A stretch of DNA of 64,000 bases from Paenalicyclobacillus macrosporangiidus (GCF_900116805.1 NZ_FPBV01000003.1:62001-126000), one strand, 5' to 3'; shown: positions 51,962 to 60,915, numbered from the stretch's first letter. The notes: generated by a model not told the origin, from the letters alone. Made by a program: numbers and translations.

Positions 51962-53194
51962 TTGTTCCGCCGCGTCCGCATCCGCATCACCCTGCTCACG
52001 CTCGCCATCGTGGTGTGTCTGTACGCCGTCTCTTCCATCGCGGTGTACAGCATCGTCCGTCAGGCGGTCCTGCGCAACGTGGACGCCCGCCTGCTGTCCA
52101 CCGTCCACGCCGCCGGCCCGGGCAACGCCGGCCGCATCGTGACCACCTTGCCGCAGGGGACGTGGATGGAGGTCCACACCGCCTTGGGCGATGTCACCAA
52201 CCTCACCCCCGACCTCGAAACCGCGCTCGACCAGTGGGTGGCCCGCCACCCTTCGAACCGCGCGTGGCAAGCGACCTGGCGCCCGCAGGCCGGGACGATT
52301 CTGCGCGTCCTGTACCTGCCATTGGGCCCGCGCGATCCGAGGCGCGACGCCGGCTACGTCGTCATCGCCATCGACATCGAGCGCGAGATGGAGGTCCTCG
52401 AGCGGCTCCGCGACGTCCTGTTGCTCGTCGGCGTCGGGGGACTGATTGCCGGCGGGATCGCCGGCTTCTACCTGGCCGAGCGCGTCCTGCGTCCCATCCG
52501 CGAAGCCTGGCGGCGCCAATTGGAGTTTGTCGCCGACGCCTCGCACGAGCTGCGCACCCCGCTCGCGGTCATCCAGTCGAATCTCGGCGTCGTCCTGGAG
52601 CACACCCACGAATCGGTCGCCGACAACCTGGAGTGGATCCACAACGCCCACAGTGAAGCGCGCCGCCTGTCCAAGCTGGTGCGCGACCTGTTGACCCTCG
52701 CCCGCGGCGACGCCGAGGCGGTGCCCCTGTCCCTGCAGCGCGTGTCCGTGACCGAATTGGTCGGGAAGGTGGCCGAACTGTTCGAGCCCGTCGCCGCCGC
52801 GCGCGGCCTCCGCCTGGTGACGGACTGCGCGCCGGACGCCATCGTCACGGGGGATCCCGACCGGCTCCATCAATTGCTCGTGATCCTCGTCGACAACGCC
52901 TGCAAGTTCACCCCGGAAGGCGGCACCGTCACCCTGCGCACACGGCGGCAAAAGCACACCGTCCTGCTCGAGGTGTCCGATACCGGCGTCGGGATTGCCG
53001 AGGAAAACCTGCCTCGGGTCTTCGACCGCTTCTTCCAGGCCGATCCCGCCCGCGCCCGCGACGGCTCGCACGGACACGGACTCGGCTTGTCCATCGCCAA
53101 GTGGATTGTCGACGCCCACCGCGGCAAGATCTCCGTGTCGAGCCGGCTGGGGGAAGGGACCACCTTCACGGTGCAACTGCCCGCCGCCGGGTGA
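51962..53194 (+). CDS. Sensor histidine kinase
   Basis: The 410-residue kinase has two transmembrane segments (about 8-30 and 153-172) enclosing an extracytoplasmic sensor of about 120 residues, then the H-box FVADASHELRTPL (His195), N-box VDNACKFTPEGG, G1 DTGVGIAEENLPRVF and G2 HGHGLGLSIAKWIV. Only a very short linker lies between the second helix and the H-box, so a full HAMP domain is absent or reduced. TTG 51962 is the likely start, with AGGAGAGG 13 nt upstream. The signal is unknown. Confidence 0.92.
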   Translation: MFRRVRIRITLLTLAIVVCLYAVSSIAVYSIVRQAVLRNVDARLLSTVHAAGPGNAGRIVTTLPQGTWMEVHTALGDVTNLTPDLETALDQWVARHPSNRAWQATWRPQAGTILRVLYLPLGPRDPRRDAGYVVIAIDIEREMEVLERLRDVLLLVGVGGLIAGGIAGFYLAERVLRPIREAWRRQLEFVADASHELRTPLAVIQSNLGVVLEHTHESVADNLEWIHNAHSEARRLSKLVRDLLTLARGDAEAVPLSLQRVSVTELVGKVAELFEPVAAARGLRLVTDCAPDAIVTGDPDRLHQLLVILVDNACKFTPEGGTVTLRTRRQKHTVLLEVSDTGVGIAEENLPRVFDRFFQADPARARDGSHGHGLGLSIAKWIVDAHRGKISVSSRLGEGTTFTVQLPAAG

Positions 53195-53223
53195 CCGAAA
53201 GGTCTGCGACGGCGTGCGCGAAG

Positions 53224-54018
53224 TCAGCCCCGTCCGGGCCCCTCATTCTCCCTCGACGGACGCCACGTCCGGAAAAACGACACCAACGACTGGGCGGCCC
53301 AGGTCCCGGCCGCCTGTTCATCCATCCCCGCCAGCGTACCGGGCAGCAGATCGCGCAGCGTGACCGCCGTCGCTCGATCCACCCGGTACGGATTGCCGGC
53401 CAGTTCATAGAACCGGTTCATCTGCGCCACCATCCAGTCCATGTCGGCATCGACGGCGATGCACCCATGCGCCAGCACGTACCCGGGCCGGCTCGAAGCC
53501 ATTCCGGCCAGCCCGCCCCGCCATGCCTGCGCGGTGCCAATCAGTTTCTTCCCGCCGACGAGGACGTTGTAGCGGCCGTCGCAATAGCTCCCGGGCAATT
53601 CGCCGGTTTCCGCGGCGAGCCCGAGCGACCGGAGCCACTGCATCAGCGGATCGCAGAGCAGGCGGTAAAACGCGTCCGTCGTGGCCGGAGTTGCCGGACG
53701 GCGGAACAGGTAGGACACCTGGACCACGCCGGGCCCCTGCGGGACCGCGGTGCCGCCGGTCTGCCGCACGACCACGGTGCACCCCTCGGCCTGAAGCGCT
53801 GCCTGGGCGGCGCGCCCAGCGTCCGTCGCCACGTCCTTCTTGCTCAAGCCGATGCCGGTTTTCACGGGCCCTCGCCAGATCCGCACCATCGGCGGCCGCT
53901 CGCCCCGGCCCACCTGCTCCCCGAGGAGGACATCCAAGTCCATGTTGCGCTGCCCGTCGTCGATGTCATCCAGCCATGTGACCTCGACGCCCGTCGGCCA
54001 CAACGCCGCATCCGACAC
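53224..54018 (-). CDS. lipL: Octanoyl/lipoyl transferase, LipL-like
   Basis: The 264-residue protein belongs to the biotin/lipoate ligase fold. It shows RQTGGTAVPQGPGVVQVSYLF and ELPGSYCDGRYNVLVGGKKL, with Cys146 where LipL of Bacillus has its acyl-accepting cysteine, and the conserved Lys in GGKKLIGTAQ. LipL moves the octanoyl group from GcvH to E2 subunits. A LipM-type octanoyltransferase or a lipoate ligase is the alternative. GTG 54018 follows GGAGG by 9 nt. It is convergent with the kinase gene. Confidence 0.65.
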   Translation of the reverse strand: MSDAALWPTGVEVTWLDDIDDGQRNMDLDVLLGEQVGRGERPPMVRIWRGPVKTGIGLSKKDVATDAGRAAQAALQAEGCTVVVRQTGGTAVPQGPGVVQVSYLFRRPATPATTDAFYRLLCDPLMQWLRSLGLAAETGELPGSYCDGRYNVLVGGKKLIGTAQAWRGGLAGMASSRPGYVLAHGCIAVDADMDWMVAQMNRFYELAGNPYRVDRATAVTLRDLLPGTLAGMDEQAAGTWAAQSLVSFFRTWRPSRENEGPGRG

Positions 54019-54087
54019 CTGCCGACACCTCCCGCACGCTCATTCTCCAGGGTTGCGGCACCGGGCCATGGTGCCGGCCCGCTCCGC

Positions 54088-55062
54088 TCATCCCAGCCAT
54101 TTCGCCAACATCGACAGCTCCATGTTCCCGCCGCTGAGCACGCACACCACAGGCCCCTGCAGTGCCTCGCCGCGCTCCGCCGCCGCCATCACGGCCGCCA
54201 CCGAAGTGGCACCGGAAGGCTCGACGAGGATCTTGCACGAATCCAGCAACCGGACGACCGCGTTGCGGATGCCGTCCTCCGGGACGAGCGCGATGGCATC
54301 CACCCGCTTTTGCACAATCGGGAACGTGTAGTGTCCCGGGTGATTGGTGCGAAGCCCGTCCGCGATGGTCTTCGTCTCCCCGATGTCCACCGGGTGTCCG
54401 GCCTGAAGCGATAGGTAGGTGTCGTTGGCCAGCTCCGGTTCGACGCCCACCACGCGCACTCCCAGGATGCGCATCTTCAGCGCCGTCGCCACCCCCGATA
54501 CCAGGCCGCCCCCGCCCACCGGCACGAACACCGTCCGCACCCCGGGCAGGTCCTCCGCAATCTCCAGACCCACCGTCCCTTGGCCGGCGACGACCCGCGG
54601 GTGATCATACGGCGGGACGAACGCCAACCCTTCCTCGCGGGCCAACTGTTCTGCCCGTTCAATCCGCTGCGACGACATCGTCCCGCACCGGATCACGCGC
54701 GCCCCGTAACTTTGGATGGCCCGCTCCTTCACCGGCACCACCGTCTCCGGCACCACCACCGTGCACGGCAAGCCGACCAGGCTCGCGGCGTACGCGACCG
54801 CCTGCCCGTGGTTGCCCGACGACGCCGTGATGACCCCGCGCGGCGGATTCGGCTGCTCCTTGAGCGCCAACACCATGTTCAACGCCCCGCGGACTTTGAA
54901 CGCCCCGGTCCGCTGCAGGTTCTCGCACTTCAGGTACACGTCCGTGCCCACCTGCCGCGACAAGGCTTGCGCATACAAGAGCGGTGTGCGCACCGCGTAG
55001 GGCGCAATCCTCCGGCTGGCCGCCTCGATGTCTTCCCATGTCACTTCCGGGTGCTGTGTCAT
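54088..55062 (-). CDS. PLP-dependent threonine/serine dehydratase
   Basis: The 324-residue enzyme has the PLP-Schiff-base Lys in TGAFKVRGALNMV, the phosphate-binding SSGNHGQAVAYAASLVG and the glycine loop VGGGGLVSGVA. It lacks the C-terminal ACT-like regulatory domain of biosynthetic IlvA, so it is of the catabolic TdcB/serine racemase length. It deaminates threonine or serine to an oxoacid. ATG 55062 follows GGAGAGGAG. The LysR gene immediately upstream on the same strand may regulate it. Confidence 0.9.
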   Translation of the reverse strand: MTQHPEVTWEDIEAASRRIAPYAVRTPLLYAQALSRQVGTDVYLKCENLQRTGAFKVRGALNMVLALKEQPNPPRGVITASSGNHGQAVAYAASLVGLPCTVVVPETVVPVKERAIQSYGARVIRCGTMSSQRIERAEQLAREEGLAFVPPYDHPRVVAGQGTVGLEIAEDLPGVRTVFVPVGGGGLVSGVATALKMRILGVRVVGVEPELANDTYLSLQAGHPVDIGETKTIADGLRTNHPGHYTFPIVQKRVDAIALVPEDGIRNAVVRLLDSCKILVEPSGATSVAAVMAAAERGEALQGPVVCVLSGGNMELSMLAKWLG

Positions 55063-55151
55063 GTCCGCTTCTCCTCTCCAGATGTCTTCACCCGCACACC
55101 CGCGGCGCCGCACAGGCACCGGCCACCCCGTCACTCCCCCGATCCCCGCAT

Positions 55152-56078
55152 TCACACGCCGTCCCATTCCGGCCCTGCCGCGGCGCCGCCCCCTGCCCGC
55201 ATCCCGGACAGGGATGCCGCGAACCGCGCCGCGCACGCCGGCAGCAGGCTGTCCCGTCGGGTCACCAGCGTGACGGTGCGCGCACCGAGGTCCACATCCG
55301 TGAGCTCCACCACCGCCAACCGCCCGGCGGCGACGTCGCCCTCCGCCGACGATCGCGGCAACACCGACCACCCGACACCCAACTGCACGAGGCGGCTGAT
55401 GCTCTCGAGGCTGTCGGTCTCCATGGCGATGTCGAGATGGAGCCCATGCCGGGCGGCCAGCTCGTTCACCCAGTCCCGCAGGCCCGATCCGCTCCCCATC
55501 AGGACCGCGGGCCAGCGCACCAGATCGGCGAGTCGGAGCCGCCCGGCCCGCGCGACGTCGCTGTCCGGCGCCGCTACCAGCAGCAGGTCGTCGTGCCACA
55601 AGGGCTGCGTCTCCAGGTCCTCGCGCCCGGCCTCGACGGTGGTGACGAAGGCGAGATCAATCTCCCGCGCTTCCAACATCTCCAGCACCTCCCGGGAGGA
55701 GCCGGTTCGCACCTCGAACCGCACGCGGGGGTGCCGGGCGCGGTATGCCGCCAGGACGGGTGGCAGGAGGTAGATGGACGGCGTCAGGCCCGCGCCGATG
55801 CTGACGGTGCCGGCTTCCGGATCGGCCAGGGTCCGGAGCTCTTCTCGCATCCGCCGGTCTTCACGCAGGGAGCGCTTGGCGTAACGGTACACCAGCTCCC
55901 CCGCTCGGTTGAGGACCAGCCGTTTGCCGATGCGATCGAACAACGGAACCCCCAACTGCGCCTCGAGCTGACGGATCTGCCGGGTCAAGGTGGGCTGCGT
56001 CAGGTGCAGCGCCTCCGCCGCCTTGACCATCGTCTCCTGTTCCACGACCTGCACGAACGCCTCGTACAACGGATGCAA
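55152..56078 (-). CDS. LysR-family transcriptional regulator
   Basis: The 308-residue regulator has the N-terminal helix-turn-helix TMVKAAEALHLTQPTLTRQI and the two-lobed substrate-binding domain (GTVSIGAGLTPSIYLLPPVL, DLAFVTTVEAG). TTG 56078 (MHPLYEAFVQVV) is the best start: GGGAGG lies 8 nt before it and the usual length results. It is divergent from purA, with an LTTR-type palindrome (56114-56130) in the shared upstream region. The ligand is unknown. Confidence 0.9.
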   Translation of the reverse strand: MHPLYEAFVQVVEQETMVKAAEALHLTQPTLTRQIRQLEAQLGVPLFDRIGKRLVLNRAGELVYRYAKRSLREDRRMREELRTLADPEAGTVSIGAGLTPSIYLLPPVLAAYRARHPRVRFEVRTGSSREVLEMLEAREIDLAFVTTVEAGREDLETQPLWHDDLLLVAAPDSDVARAGRLRLADLVRWPAVLMGSGSGLRDWVNELAARHGLHLDIAMETDSLESISRLVQLGVGWSVLPRSSAEGDVAAGRLAVVELTDVDLGARTVTLVTRRDSLLPACAARFAASLSGMRAGGGAAAGPEWDGV

Positions 56079-56113
56079 CCTGGTGGCCTCCCGGCGCCGT
56101 TTATACGAAATTT

Positions 56114-56130
56114 GCATAGCGAGTATGCAC
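56114..56130. promoter_or_regulatory. LysR-type operator between the LysR gene and purA
   Basis: TGCATA-GCGAG-TATGCA is a perfect palindrome with the T-N11-A spacing used by LysR proteins. It overlaps a leftward -35-like TTGAAA region, fitting negative autoregulation. Confidence 0.6.
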
Positions 56131-56247
56131 GTTTTCAATTTTACACATAAATACCACGGGCGTACACTGCTGACGTGGAGGTCTGGCAGGGCGGCGCACC
56201 TCCATCCTGAGGCGTTCCGGCGCGCCGCCCATGGAGGAGGAATGTGT

Positions 56248-57507
56248 GTGGTTCATGTCGTCGTGGGAGCGCAGTTTGGCGACGAGGGCAAGGGGAAGAT
56301 GGTGGACTACTTCGCCGTCCAGGCGGACATGGTGATCCGCTACCAGGGCGGAGGCAACGCCGGCCACACCATCGTCAATGAGTACGGAAAATTCGCGCTG
56401 CACCTGGTCCCCTCCGGCATCTTCAACCCGGAGACCGTGTGCGTGCTCGGCACCGGCGTCGTCATCCACCCGATGAACCTGGTCAAAGAACTGCGAACCC
56501 TGCAGGATTCGGGCATCTCCACGGATCGCTTGATCATCTCCGAACGGGCGCACCTGGTGCTGCCCTATCACGTCTGGCAGGACCGGTACGAGGAGCAGGT
56601 CCGGTCGGCGAAGGTGGGCACGACGCTCCAGGGCATCGGGCCGGCGTACCAGGACAAGACCGGCCGCTTCGGCATCCAGATGGGTGAGATGCGCGACACC
56701 GCCCACTTCCGCCGCCGACTCGAGGAGGCGTTCCGCCTCAAATTGGAGAAGATGCCGGGGATGCGGGAGACGAGCGGATCGTTTGAAGAGATGTGGAACG
56801 AGCTGATGGCCGCCCGGGAGGTGCTGCTGCCGCACATCCAGGACACGCTGCCCATCGTCCGGGCAGCGGTGGAGGCGAACCAGTACGTCCTCCTGGAGGG
56901 ACAACTCGGCGTGATGCGCGATCTCGACTGGGGCGTGTACCCGTTCGTCACATCTTCCAACCCCATCAGCGGGTTCACCAGCGTCGGCGCCGGCGTGCCG
57001 CCGACGGCCATCCAACGGGTGACCGGCATCACCAAGGCGTATGCCACCGCCGTCGGGGAAGGGCCCTTCCCGACCGAGCTGCATGACGCCGTGGGACAGC
57101 ACCTGCGGGACCAAGGCGGCGAGTACGGCGCCACCACCGGCCGCCCGCGCCGCTGCGGCTGGCTGGACCTGCCCGCGCTGCGGTACGGCGCGTGGCTGAA
57201 TGGCTACACGGACCTGGCGCTGATGAAGCTCGATGTGCTGAGCGGGCTGGAGAAAGTGGCAGTATGCACGGGCTATGAGCTGGACGGCCAGGTGTACGAC
57301 CTGCCGCTGCCGACCTACCAACTGGAGCGCGCGACGCCGCGGTACGAGTGGCTCCCCGGTTGGACCGAAGACCTGTCCGGCTGCCGCGCGTTCGATGAAC
57401 TGCCCGAAGCGGCCCAAAAGTACGTGGCGTACGTGGAACAGGCCGTCGGCGTCCCGGTGAAGTACGTGTCGGTGGGGCCGGAGCGGAACCAGACCATCGT
57501 GCGCTGA
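56248..57507 (+). CDS. purA: Adenylosuccinate synthetase (divergent PurA)
   Basis: The 419-residue enzyme keeps GAQFGDEGKGKMVDYF with the catalytic Asp, GGGNAGHTIVNEYGKFALHL with the catalytic His and GEGPFPTEL. It couples IMP, GTP and aspartate to adenylosuccinate. Several core stretches differ from the common bacterial form: VGTTLQGIGPAYQDKTGRFG instead of an IGTTGRGIGPAY type, and EGQLGVMRDLDWG instead of EGAQGTMLDIDYG. This may be a paralogue. GTG 56248 has GGAGGAGG 7 nt upstream; ATG 56242 is too close. No other purine gene is adjacent. Confidence 0.9.
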   Translation: MVHVVVGAQFGDEGKGKMVDYFAVQADMVIRYQGGGNAGHTIVNEYGKFALHLVPSGIFNPETVCVLGTGVVIHPMNLVKELRTLQDSGISTDRLIISERAHLVLPYHVWQDRYEEQVRSAKVGTTLQGIGPAYQDKTGRFGIQMGEMRDTAHFRRRLEEAFRLKLEKMPGMRETSGSFEEMWNELMAAREVLLPHIQDTLPIVRAAVEANQYVLLEGQLGVMRDLDWGVYPFVTSSNPISGFTSVGAGVPPTAIQRVTGITKAYATAVGEGPFPTELHDAVGQHLRDQGGEYGATTGRPRRCGWLDLPALRYGAWLNGYTDLALMKLDVLSGLEKVAVCTGYELDGQVYDLPLPTYQLERATPRYEWLPGWTEDLSGCRAFDELPEAAQKYVAYVEQAVGVPVKYVSVGPERNQTIVR

Positions 57508-57525
57508 GGCGATGTGGGGGCCGGG

Positions 57526-57669
57526 GGTGCGGGCGTCTGGAGCGGAGGCCGGCGGCGCGGACGTGCGGAGTGGTCTGGAGGCCGCTGATGCGGGCTCCTG
57601 AGTGGTCTCGAGGCCGGTGCGGGCGTCCGGAACGGTTTGGGGGACCAGCGGTGCGGGCGTCCGAATCCC
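57526..57669. repeat. Degenerate G-rich repeats downstream of purA
   Basis: Five related units begin near 57526, 57553, 57589, 57616 and 57650, of the type GGTGCGGGCGTCCGGA, alternating with GAGGCC-like spacers. A shorter pair (GGCAGCGCGGGCTCAC and GGCACCGCGGGCTCAC) follows to about 57715. Confidence 0.65.
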
Positions 57670-57712
57670 TTCGGCGCCCCGGCAGCGCGGGCTCACCCCC
57701 GGCACCGCGGGC

Positions 57713-58141
57713 TCACGTCTGCTCAGGTTGGTCCTGCGCCGCGGCGCCGCGGCCCGTCACCATCGGCAAGTCCAACAGCCAGTACCGGCGCGGCTTCCTC
57801 CCCTTTCCCATCCGGACCACATCGACGAACCGCTCCCCCCGCGCGACGAGCACCGTCTGGCCGTCGTCCAATTCGACGCGCCAAGCCTCCGGGAGACTCG
57901 CGGGATCGTGCCGGTTGACCCCGAGAAAGGACGCCTCGTTGAACTGCCGGACGAACGCTTCCACCTCGTCCGCGGACAGGACGCGCCCGAACGGATCCAC
58001 GATGCGCTGCACGTGGCCGGGATCCAACTTCCGGTGGACCGCAAACCACCGCTCCAACGTCTTGTAAAACACGGATACGCTGAGCAACGTTCCGAGCAAA
58101 CCCGCGACGATGTGGCCCACCCAACTGGCGGTGTAACCCAT
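57713..58141 (-). CDS. Membrane-anchored protein of unknown function
   Basis: The 142-residue protein has one N-terminal transmembrane segment (WVGHIVAGLLGTLLSVSVFY) and a soluble C-terminal domain (VDPFGRVLSADEVEAF, GQTVLVARGERFVDVVRMGK). No known domain was recognised. ATG 58141 follows GGGAGAGATGC. It stands alone between the purA repeat region and a short rightward frame. Confidence 0.65.
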   Translation of the reverse strand: MGYTASWVGHIVAGLLGTLLSVSVFYKTLERWFAVHRKLDPGHVQRIVDPFGRVLSADEVEAFVRQFNEASFLGVNRHDPASLPEAWRVELDDGQTVLVARGERFVDVVRMGKGRKPRRYWLLDLPMVTGRGAAAQDQPEQT

Positions 58142-58261
58142 GCAGCATCTCTCCCAAGGTCTGTCTGTTCCATCCCATCATACCACGGGTCGATTGCGCG
58201 CCAATCGCAGAACCGCCACGGACAGCGTTGGGAAGGAGTCGACCGCCGGAGGCGCTTTTTT

Positions 58262-58354
58262 GTGCCGGACGGCAAGCTGCTGCCCCTGGTCAACGGCGCA
58301 CTGCCCGCGCGTACGCTGGATGCCATCATCCGCCGCGCGGTCATGGGAAAGTGA
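58262..58354 (+). CDS. Very small protein candidate (30 residues)
   Basis: GTG 58262 follows GGAGG by 9 nt and reads MPDGKLLPLVNGALPARTLD and so on to TGA at 58354. It is too short for confident calling, but the composition is protein-like and the ribosome-binding site is good. It ends 18 nt before the convergent GNAT gene. No homologue or function is known to me. Confidence 0.35.
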   Translation: MPDGKLLPLVNGALPARTLDAIIRRAVMGK

Positions 58355-58372
58355 TGGTGGCGGCGGACGGGT

Positions 58373-58876
58373 TCACTTCAGAACTTTTTCGTAGCAGAAG
58401 TACGGCCGCTTGCGCATCGGATAGCGGACTTCTCCCCGGTGTTCGTACCCGTGCCTTTGGTACATTGTGACGGCGTCGGGGTTTCCTGAATACACGTCCA
58501 GACGGATGCTGGTGTACCCCTCATCCTGCGCCACGCGCTCGGCGAACTGAAGGAGTTGCCGGCCGAGTCCCTTGCCCTGGAAGTCGGGGCGCACGGCCAG
58601 CCGGTGAATCGCCGCCGGGCGCCCTTCCCGGTCCGTCCACTCGATGGATGCGTACTTGCGGCTCCATTGATCGTTGACAACCACAGCGCCAATGACGGTG
58701 CCGTTCTCCGAAATTCCGTACGCCCGGCCGCTCTTCACATCAGCACGGATGGTGAATCGGTTCGGGTACGCCCAGTCCCACTGGTCCACCCCGCTCCTCC
58801 GCAAGTCCCGCGTCACTACGCGGTACAAGGCGCGCAGCGACTTCTCGTCGCTTGCCTGCAATGGACGCATCTCCAT
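58373..58876 (-). CDS. GNAT-family N-acetyltransferase
   Basis: The 167-residue enzyme shows the GNAT acetyl-CoA loop VRPDFQGKGLGRQLLQFAE and the C-terminal DVYSGNPDAVTMYQRHGYE. ATG 58876 follows GGAGGGGACTGAC. It is the last gene of a leftward run led by the TetR regulator at 60866, 15 bp after the VC0807-like gene, so it is probably co-transcribed. The acceptor is unknown. Confidence 0.85.
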   Translation of the reverse strand: MEMRPLQASDEKSLRALYRVVTRDLRRSGVDQWDWAYPNRFTIRADVKSGRAYGISENGTVIGAVVVNDQWSRKYASIEWTDREGRPAAIHRLAVRPDFQGKGLGRQLLQFAERVAQDEGYTSIRLDVYSGNPDAVTMYQRHGYEHRGEVRYPMRKRPYFCYEKVLK

Positions 58877-58890
58877 GTCAGTCCCCTCCG

Positions 58891-59505
58891 TCAGGCCTGC
58901 GCCGCCAGTTTAATCTCGGCCAGCCGCTTAGCAGATTTTCTCCGGTACGCGACGGTCCAGAGGATGGCTGCACCAATAAACCCGTAAAGGATGAAGTTCG
59001 ACACAGCAAGGAACTGCGCCGTGGACAGCTGGAAGACGAGGAACACCTTAACCGCAGCTTCGGCCACCAGAATGACACCCCACACCAGCGTCATGAGCCG
59101 AAGCACGAAGCGAAAGTAGCCAAACTGCCAGTTGCCCGCGAAGTCCGGGCTTCCGGCGAAGCGCATGGCCAAGTAGAACATAATGGGTCGTGCAAACAAC
59201 AGCGACAACAGGAAGACCAAACCGACAGCGCCGGTGATGAGTGACTCACGAATGAGCAGCAGCTTTTCACTGCCGCCTAGGGCGACCACGGCGATGGTCA
59301 GGACCAACGTGAACAGCATCAGACTGCCAAACGCGTCAAACTTTCGGTGCCTCAATAAGTGATAGAGGGTGTCCACTAGCGGAATGATGGTCGCAATGGA
59401 CAGTGCCGACAAACTGGACATGTAGTTGGAAAGCCACACGTAAAGCAGCCAAGGCAGCGCACCGTTGATCAACAACGTAACAATAACGTATGTACGCTTT
59501 GACAT
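58891..59505 (-). CDS. VC0807-family integral membrane protein
   Basis: The 204-residue protein has about six hydrophobic helices and the pattern IPLVDTLYHLLRHRKFDAFG, LLLIRESLITGAVGLVFLLS and RPIMFYLAMRF found in VC0807-like membrane proteins. Function is unknown. ATG 59505 is chosen, with GAAGGG 11 nt upstream. It lies 27 bp after the DUF2306 gene. This stretch is visibly lower in G+C than the surrounding chromosome. Confidence 0.75.
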   Translation of the reverse strand: MSKRTYVIVTLLINGALPWLLYVWLSNYMSSLSALSIATIIPLVDTLYHLLRHRKFDAFGSLMLFTLVLTIAVVALGGSEKLLLIRESLITGAVGLVFLLSLLFARPIMFYLAMRFAGSPDFAGNWQFGYFRFVLRLMTLVWGVILVAEAAVKVFLVFQLSTAQFLAVSNFILYGFIGAAILWTVAYRRKSAKRLAEIKLAAQA

Positions 59506-59532
59506 GAATTCAACAACCCTTCCCATTTTTCT

Positions 59533-60207
59533 TTAATCAATAGCCTGCACAGCTTCACGCAAAGGACGAGAGCCGCTGACCGGCTTGGCTTTCCGGCCAC
59601 GCAGCAGCCACTCTGCCACCAGCAGATTGAGAACCAGTGATACGTATACACCCACTGGGAACGCAACGCTGGTTGGTGCGTGTGTCAGCAGCGAGATGAC
59701 GGCAACAATGAGTCGAAACGAAACAAAGCCCCACGTCACAGCATAACTGCGCACCATCCACTTTCTGTGCGCCGCGACGTTTCGCTGCCATATTCGCCAC
59801 ACGCCCATGGCCGTCGTCCAAAGCCACGCCGCATCGAGCACCAGAAATGCTACCGTGGACCCTTTACCGCCCGTTGCAAAGATGGCCATATAGGGCACAA
59901 CCAAGATGTTGATCCCTATGGCTGCAGCGTAGATTCGGCCAAGTATCCGATGCCCCTGGCGTTTTCCCCGCCTTCGATTCAGAAACTGAACAGGGCCAAT
60001 GGCCAAAGCAACGGTTCCCAGCACGATGTGTGGATAGAACGCGACTTTCCAGGCTGTCAGGGAGAAACCCGGCTGATCCAGCTTATTTTTCACTACGGGT
60101 GCATTCACTGGGTCGTGTGTCAGGTACATCAACGTGACGTACACGGCCGAAAACAAGATGATGACGTACATGATACCAATGGCAATCCGTCCCTTTTTGT
60201 GTTTCAA
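59533..60207 (-). CDS. DUF2306-like membrane protein
   Basis: The 224-residue protein has about six to seven membrane helices and a loop NRRRGKRQGHRILGRIYA with the conserved His-containing motif AAHRKWMVRSYAVTWGFVSF, typical of DUF2306-type proteins. Its biochemical role is unknown; heme or quinone interaction has been suggested for related folds but is not shown here. TTG 60207 follows GGGAGGG. It is 68 nt after the TetR gene. Confidence 0.75.
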   Translation of the reverse strand: MKHKKGRIAIGIMYVIILFSAVYVTLMYLTHDPVNAPVVKNKLDQPGFSLTAWKVAFYPHIVLGTVALAIGPVQFLNRRRGKRQGHRILGRIYAAAIGINILVVPYMAIFATGGKGSTVAFLVLDAAWLWTTAMGVWRIWQRNVAAHRKWMVRSYAVTWGFVSFRLIVAVISLLTHAPTSVAFPVGVYVSLVLNLLVAEWLLRGRKAKPVSGSRPLREAVQAID

Positions 60208-60275
60208 AGGTTACCCTCCCCACTCGTCACCGCCCGGCGTGAGTTACCCGCCGCGGCCGTCTTGTTCTGCGAGTC

Positions 60276-60866
60276 TCACTGTAAGGATCGGAGCATGACG
60301 CGGAACACATCCTCCACTCCAATCTTGCCCGTCGATTGCAAAATCGTATTTTGAACACGCATGCCGTACATGAAAGTGAGAAACACCAAAGCCAGTTTCT
60401 CTGTTTCTACTTCGCGCGGAATGACACCGCTTTGCTGTCCGAACTCAATCCACTTGCAACAGGTATCCACCGTGAAGTGATACACCTCCTGCAGCAGCGA
60501 CGCCGCCTTCGGGTTGTCCGTCTGGCCGAGCAGGTAAACAAAAATCTTGGATGACACATCGTGCGGATTTGTGTCCCTCATCACCGTCTCCGCAATCAGT
60601 TTCAAGGGATTTTCGATCCCCTTGTTCGCAGGGCTCCTTGCAACGCCGTAAAAACGTTCATTCAACTTTTCAACCCGGGCCTTCAGAATCAGCCCCAGCA
60701 GCTCGTCCTTACCGGACACATAGTGGTAGATCGCCCCTTTTGACAGTCCGGATTTGTCGATGATGTCTTGCATGGTGGTTTGGCGGCATCCCTTTTCCTG
60801 AATCAACTGCTCGGTCGTATCTAGAATCAACTCGAACGTTGAATTTTTCTGATCTGTATGTGCCAT
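60276..60866 (-). CDS. TetR/AcrR-family transcriptional regulator
   Basis: The 196-residue repressor has an N-terminal helix-turn-helix (KGCRQTTMQDIIDKSGLSKG, then AIYHYVSGKDELL) and an all-helical ligand domain. ATG 60866 has GGAGG 7 nt upstream. A near-perfect palindrome lies between the -35 and -10 boxes of its own promoter, so it probably represses itself and the downstream DUF2306, VC0807 and GNAT genes. The inducer is unknown. Confidence 0.92.
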   Translation of the reverse strand: MAHTDQKNSTFELILDTTEQLIQEKGCRQTTMQDIIDKSGLSKGAIYHYVSGKDELLGLILKARVEKLNERFYGVARSPANKGIENPLKLIAETVMRDTNPHDVSSKIFVYLLGQTDNPKAASLLQEVYHFTVDTCCKWIEFGQQSGVIPREVETEKLALVFLTFMYGMRVQNTILQSTGKIGVEDVFRVMLRSLQ

Positions 60867-60915
60867 ACTTTCTCCTCCAGAAGCCATCATGAACGGTGTT
60901 CAACCAACATTGCCC

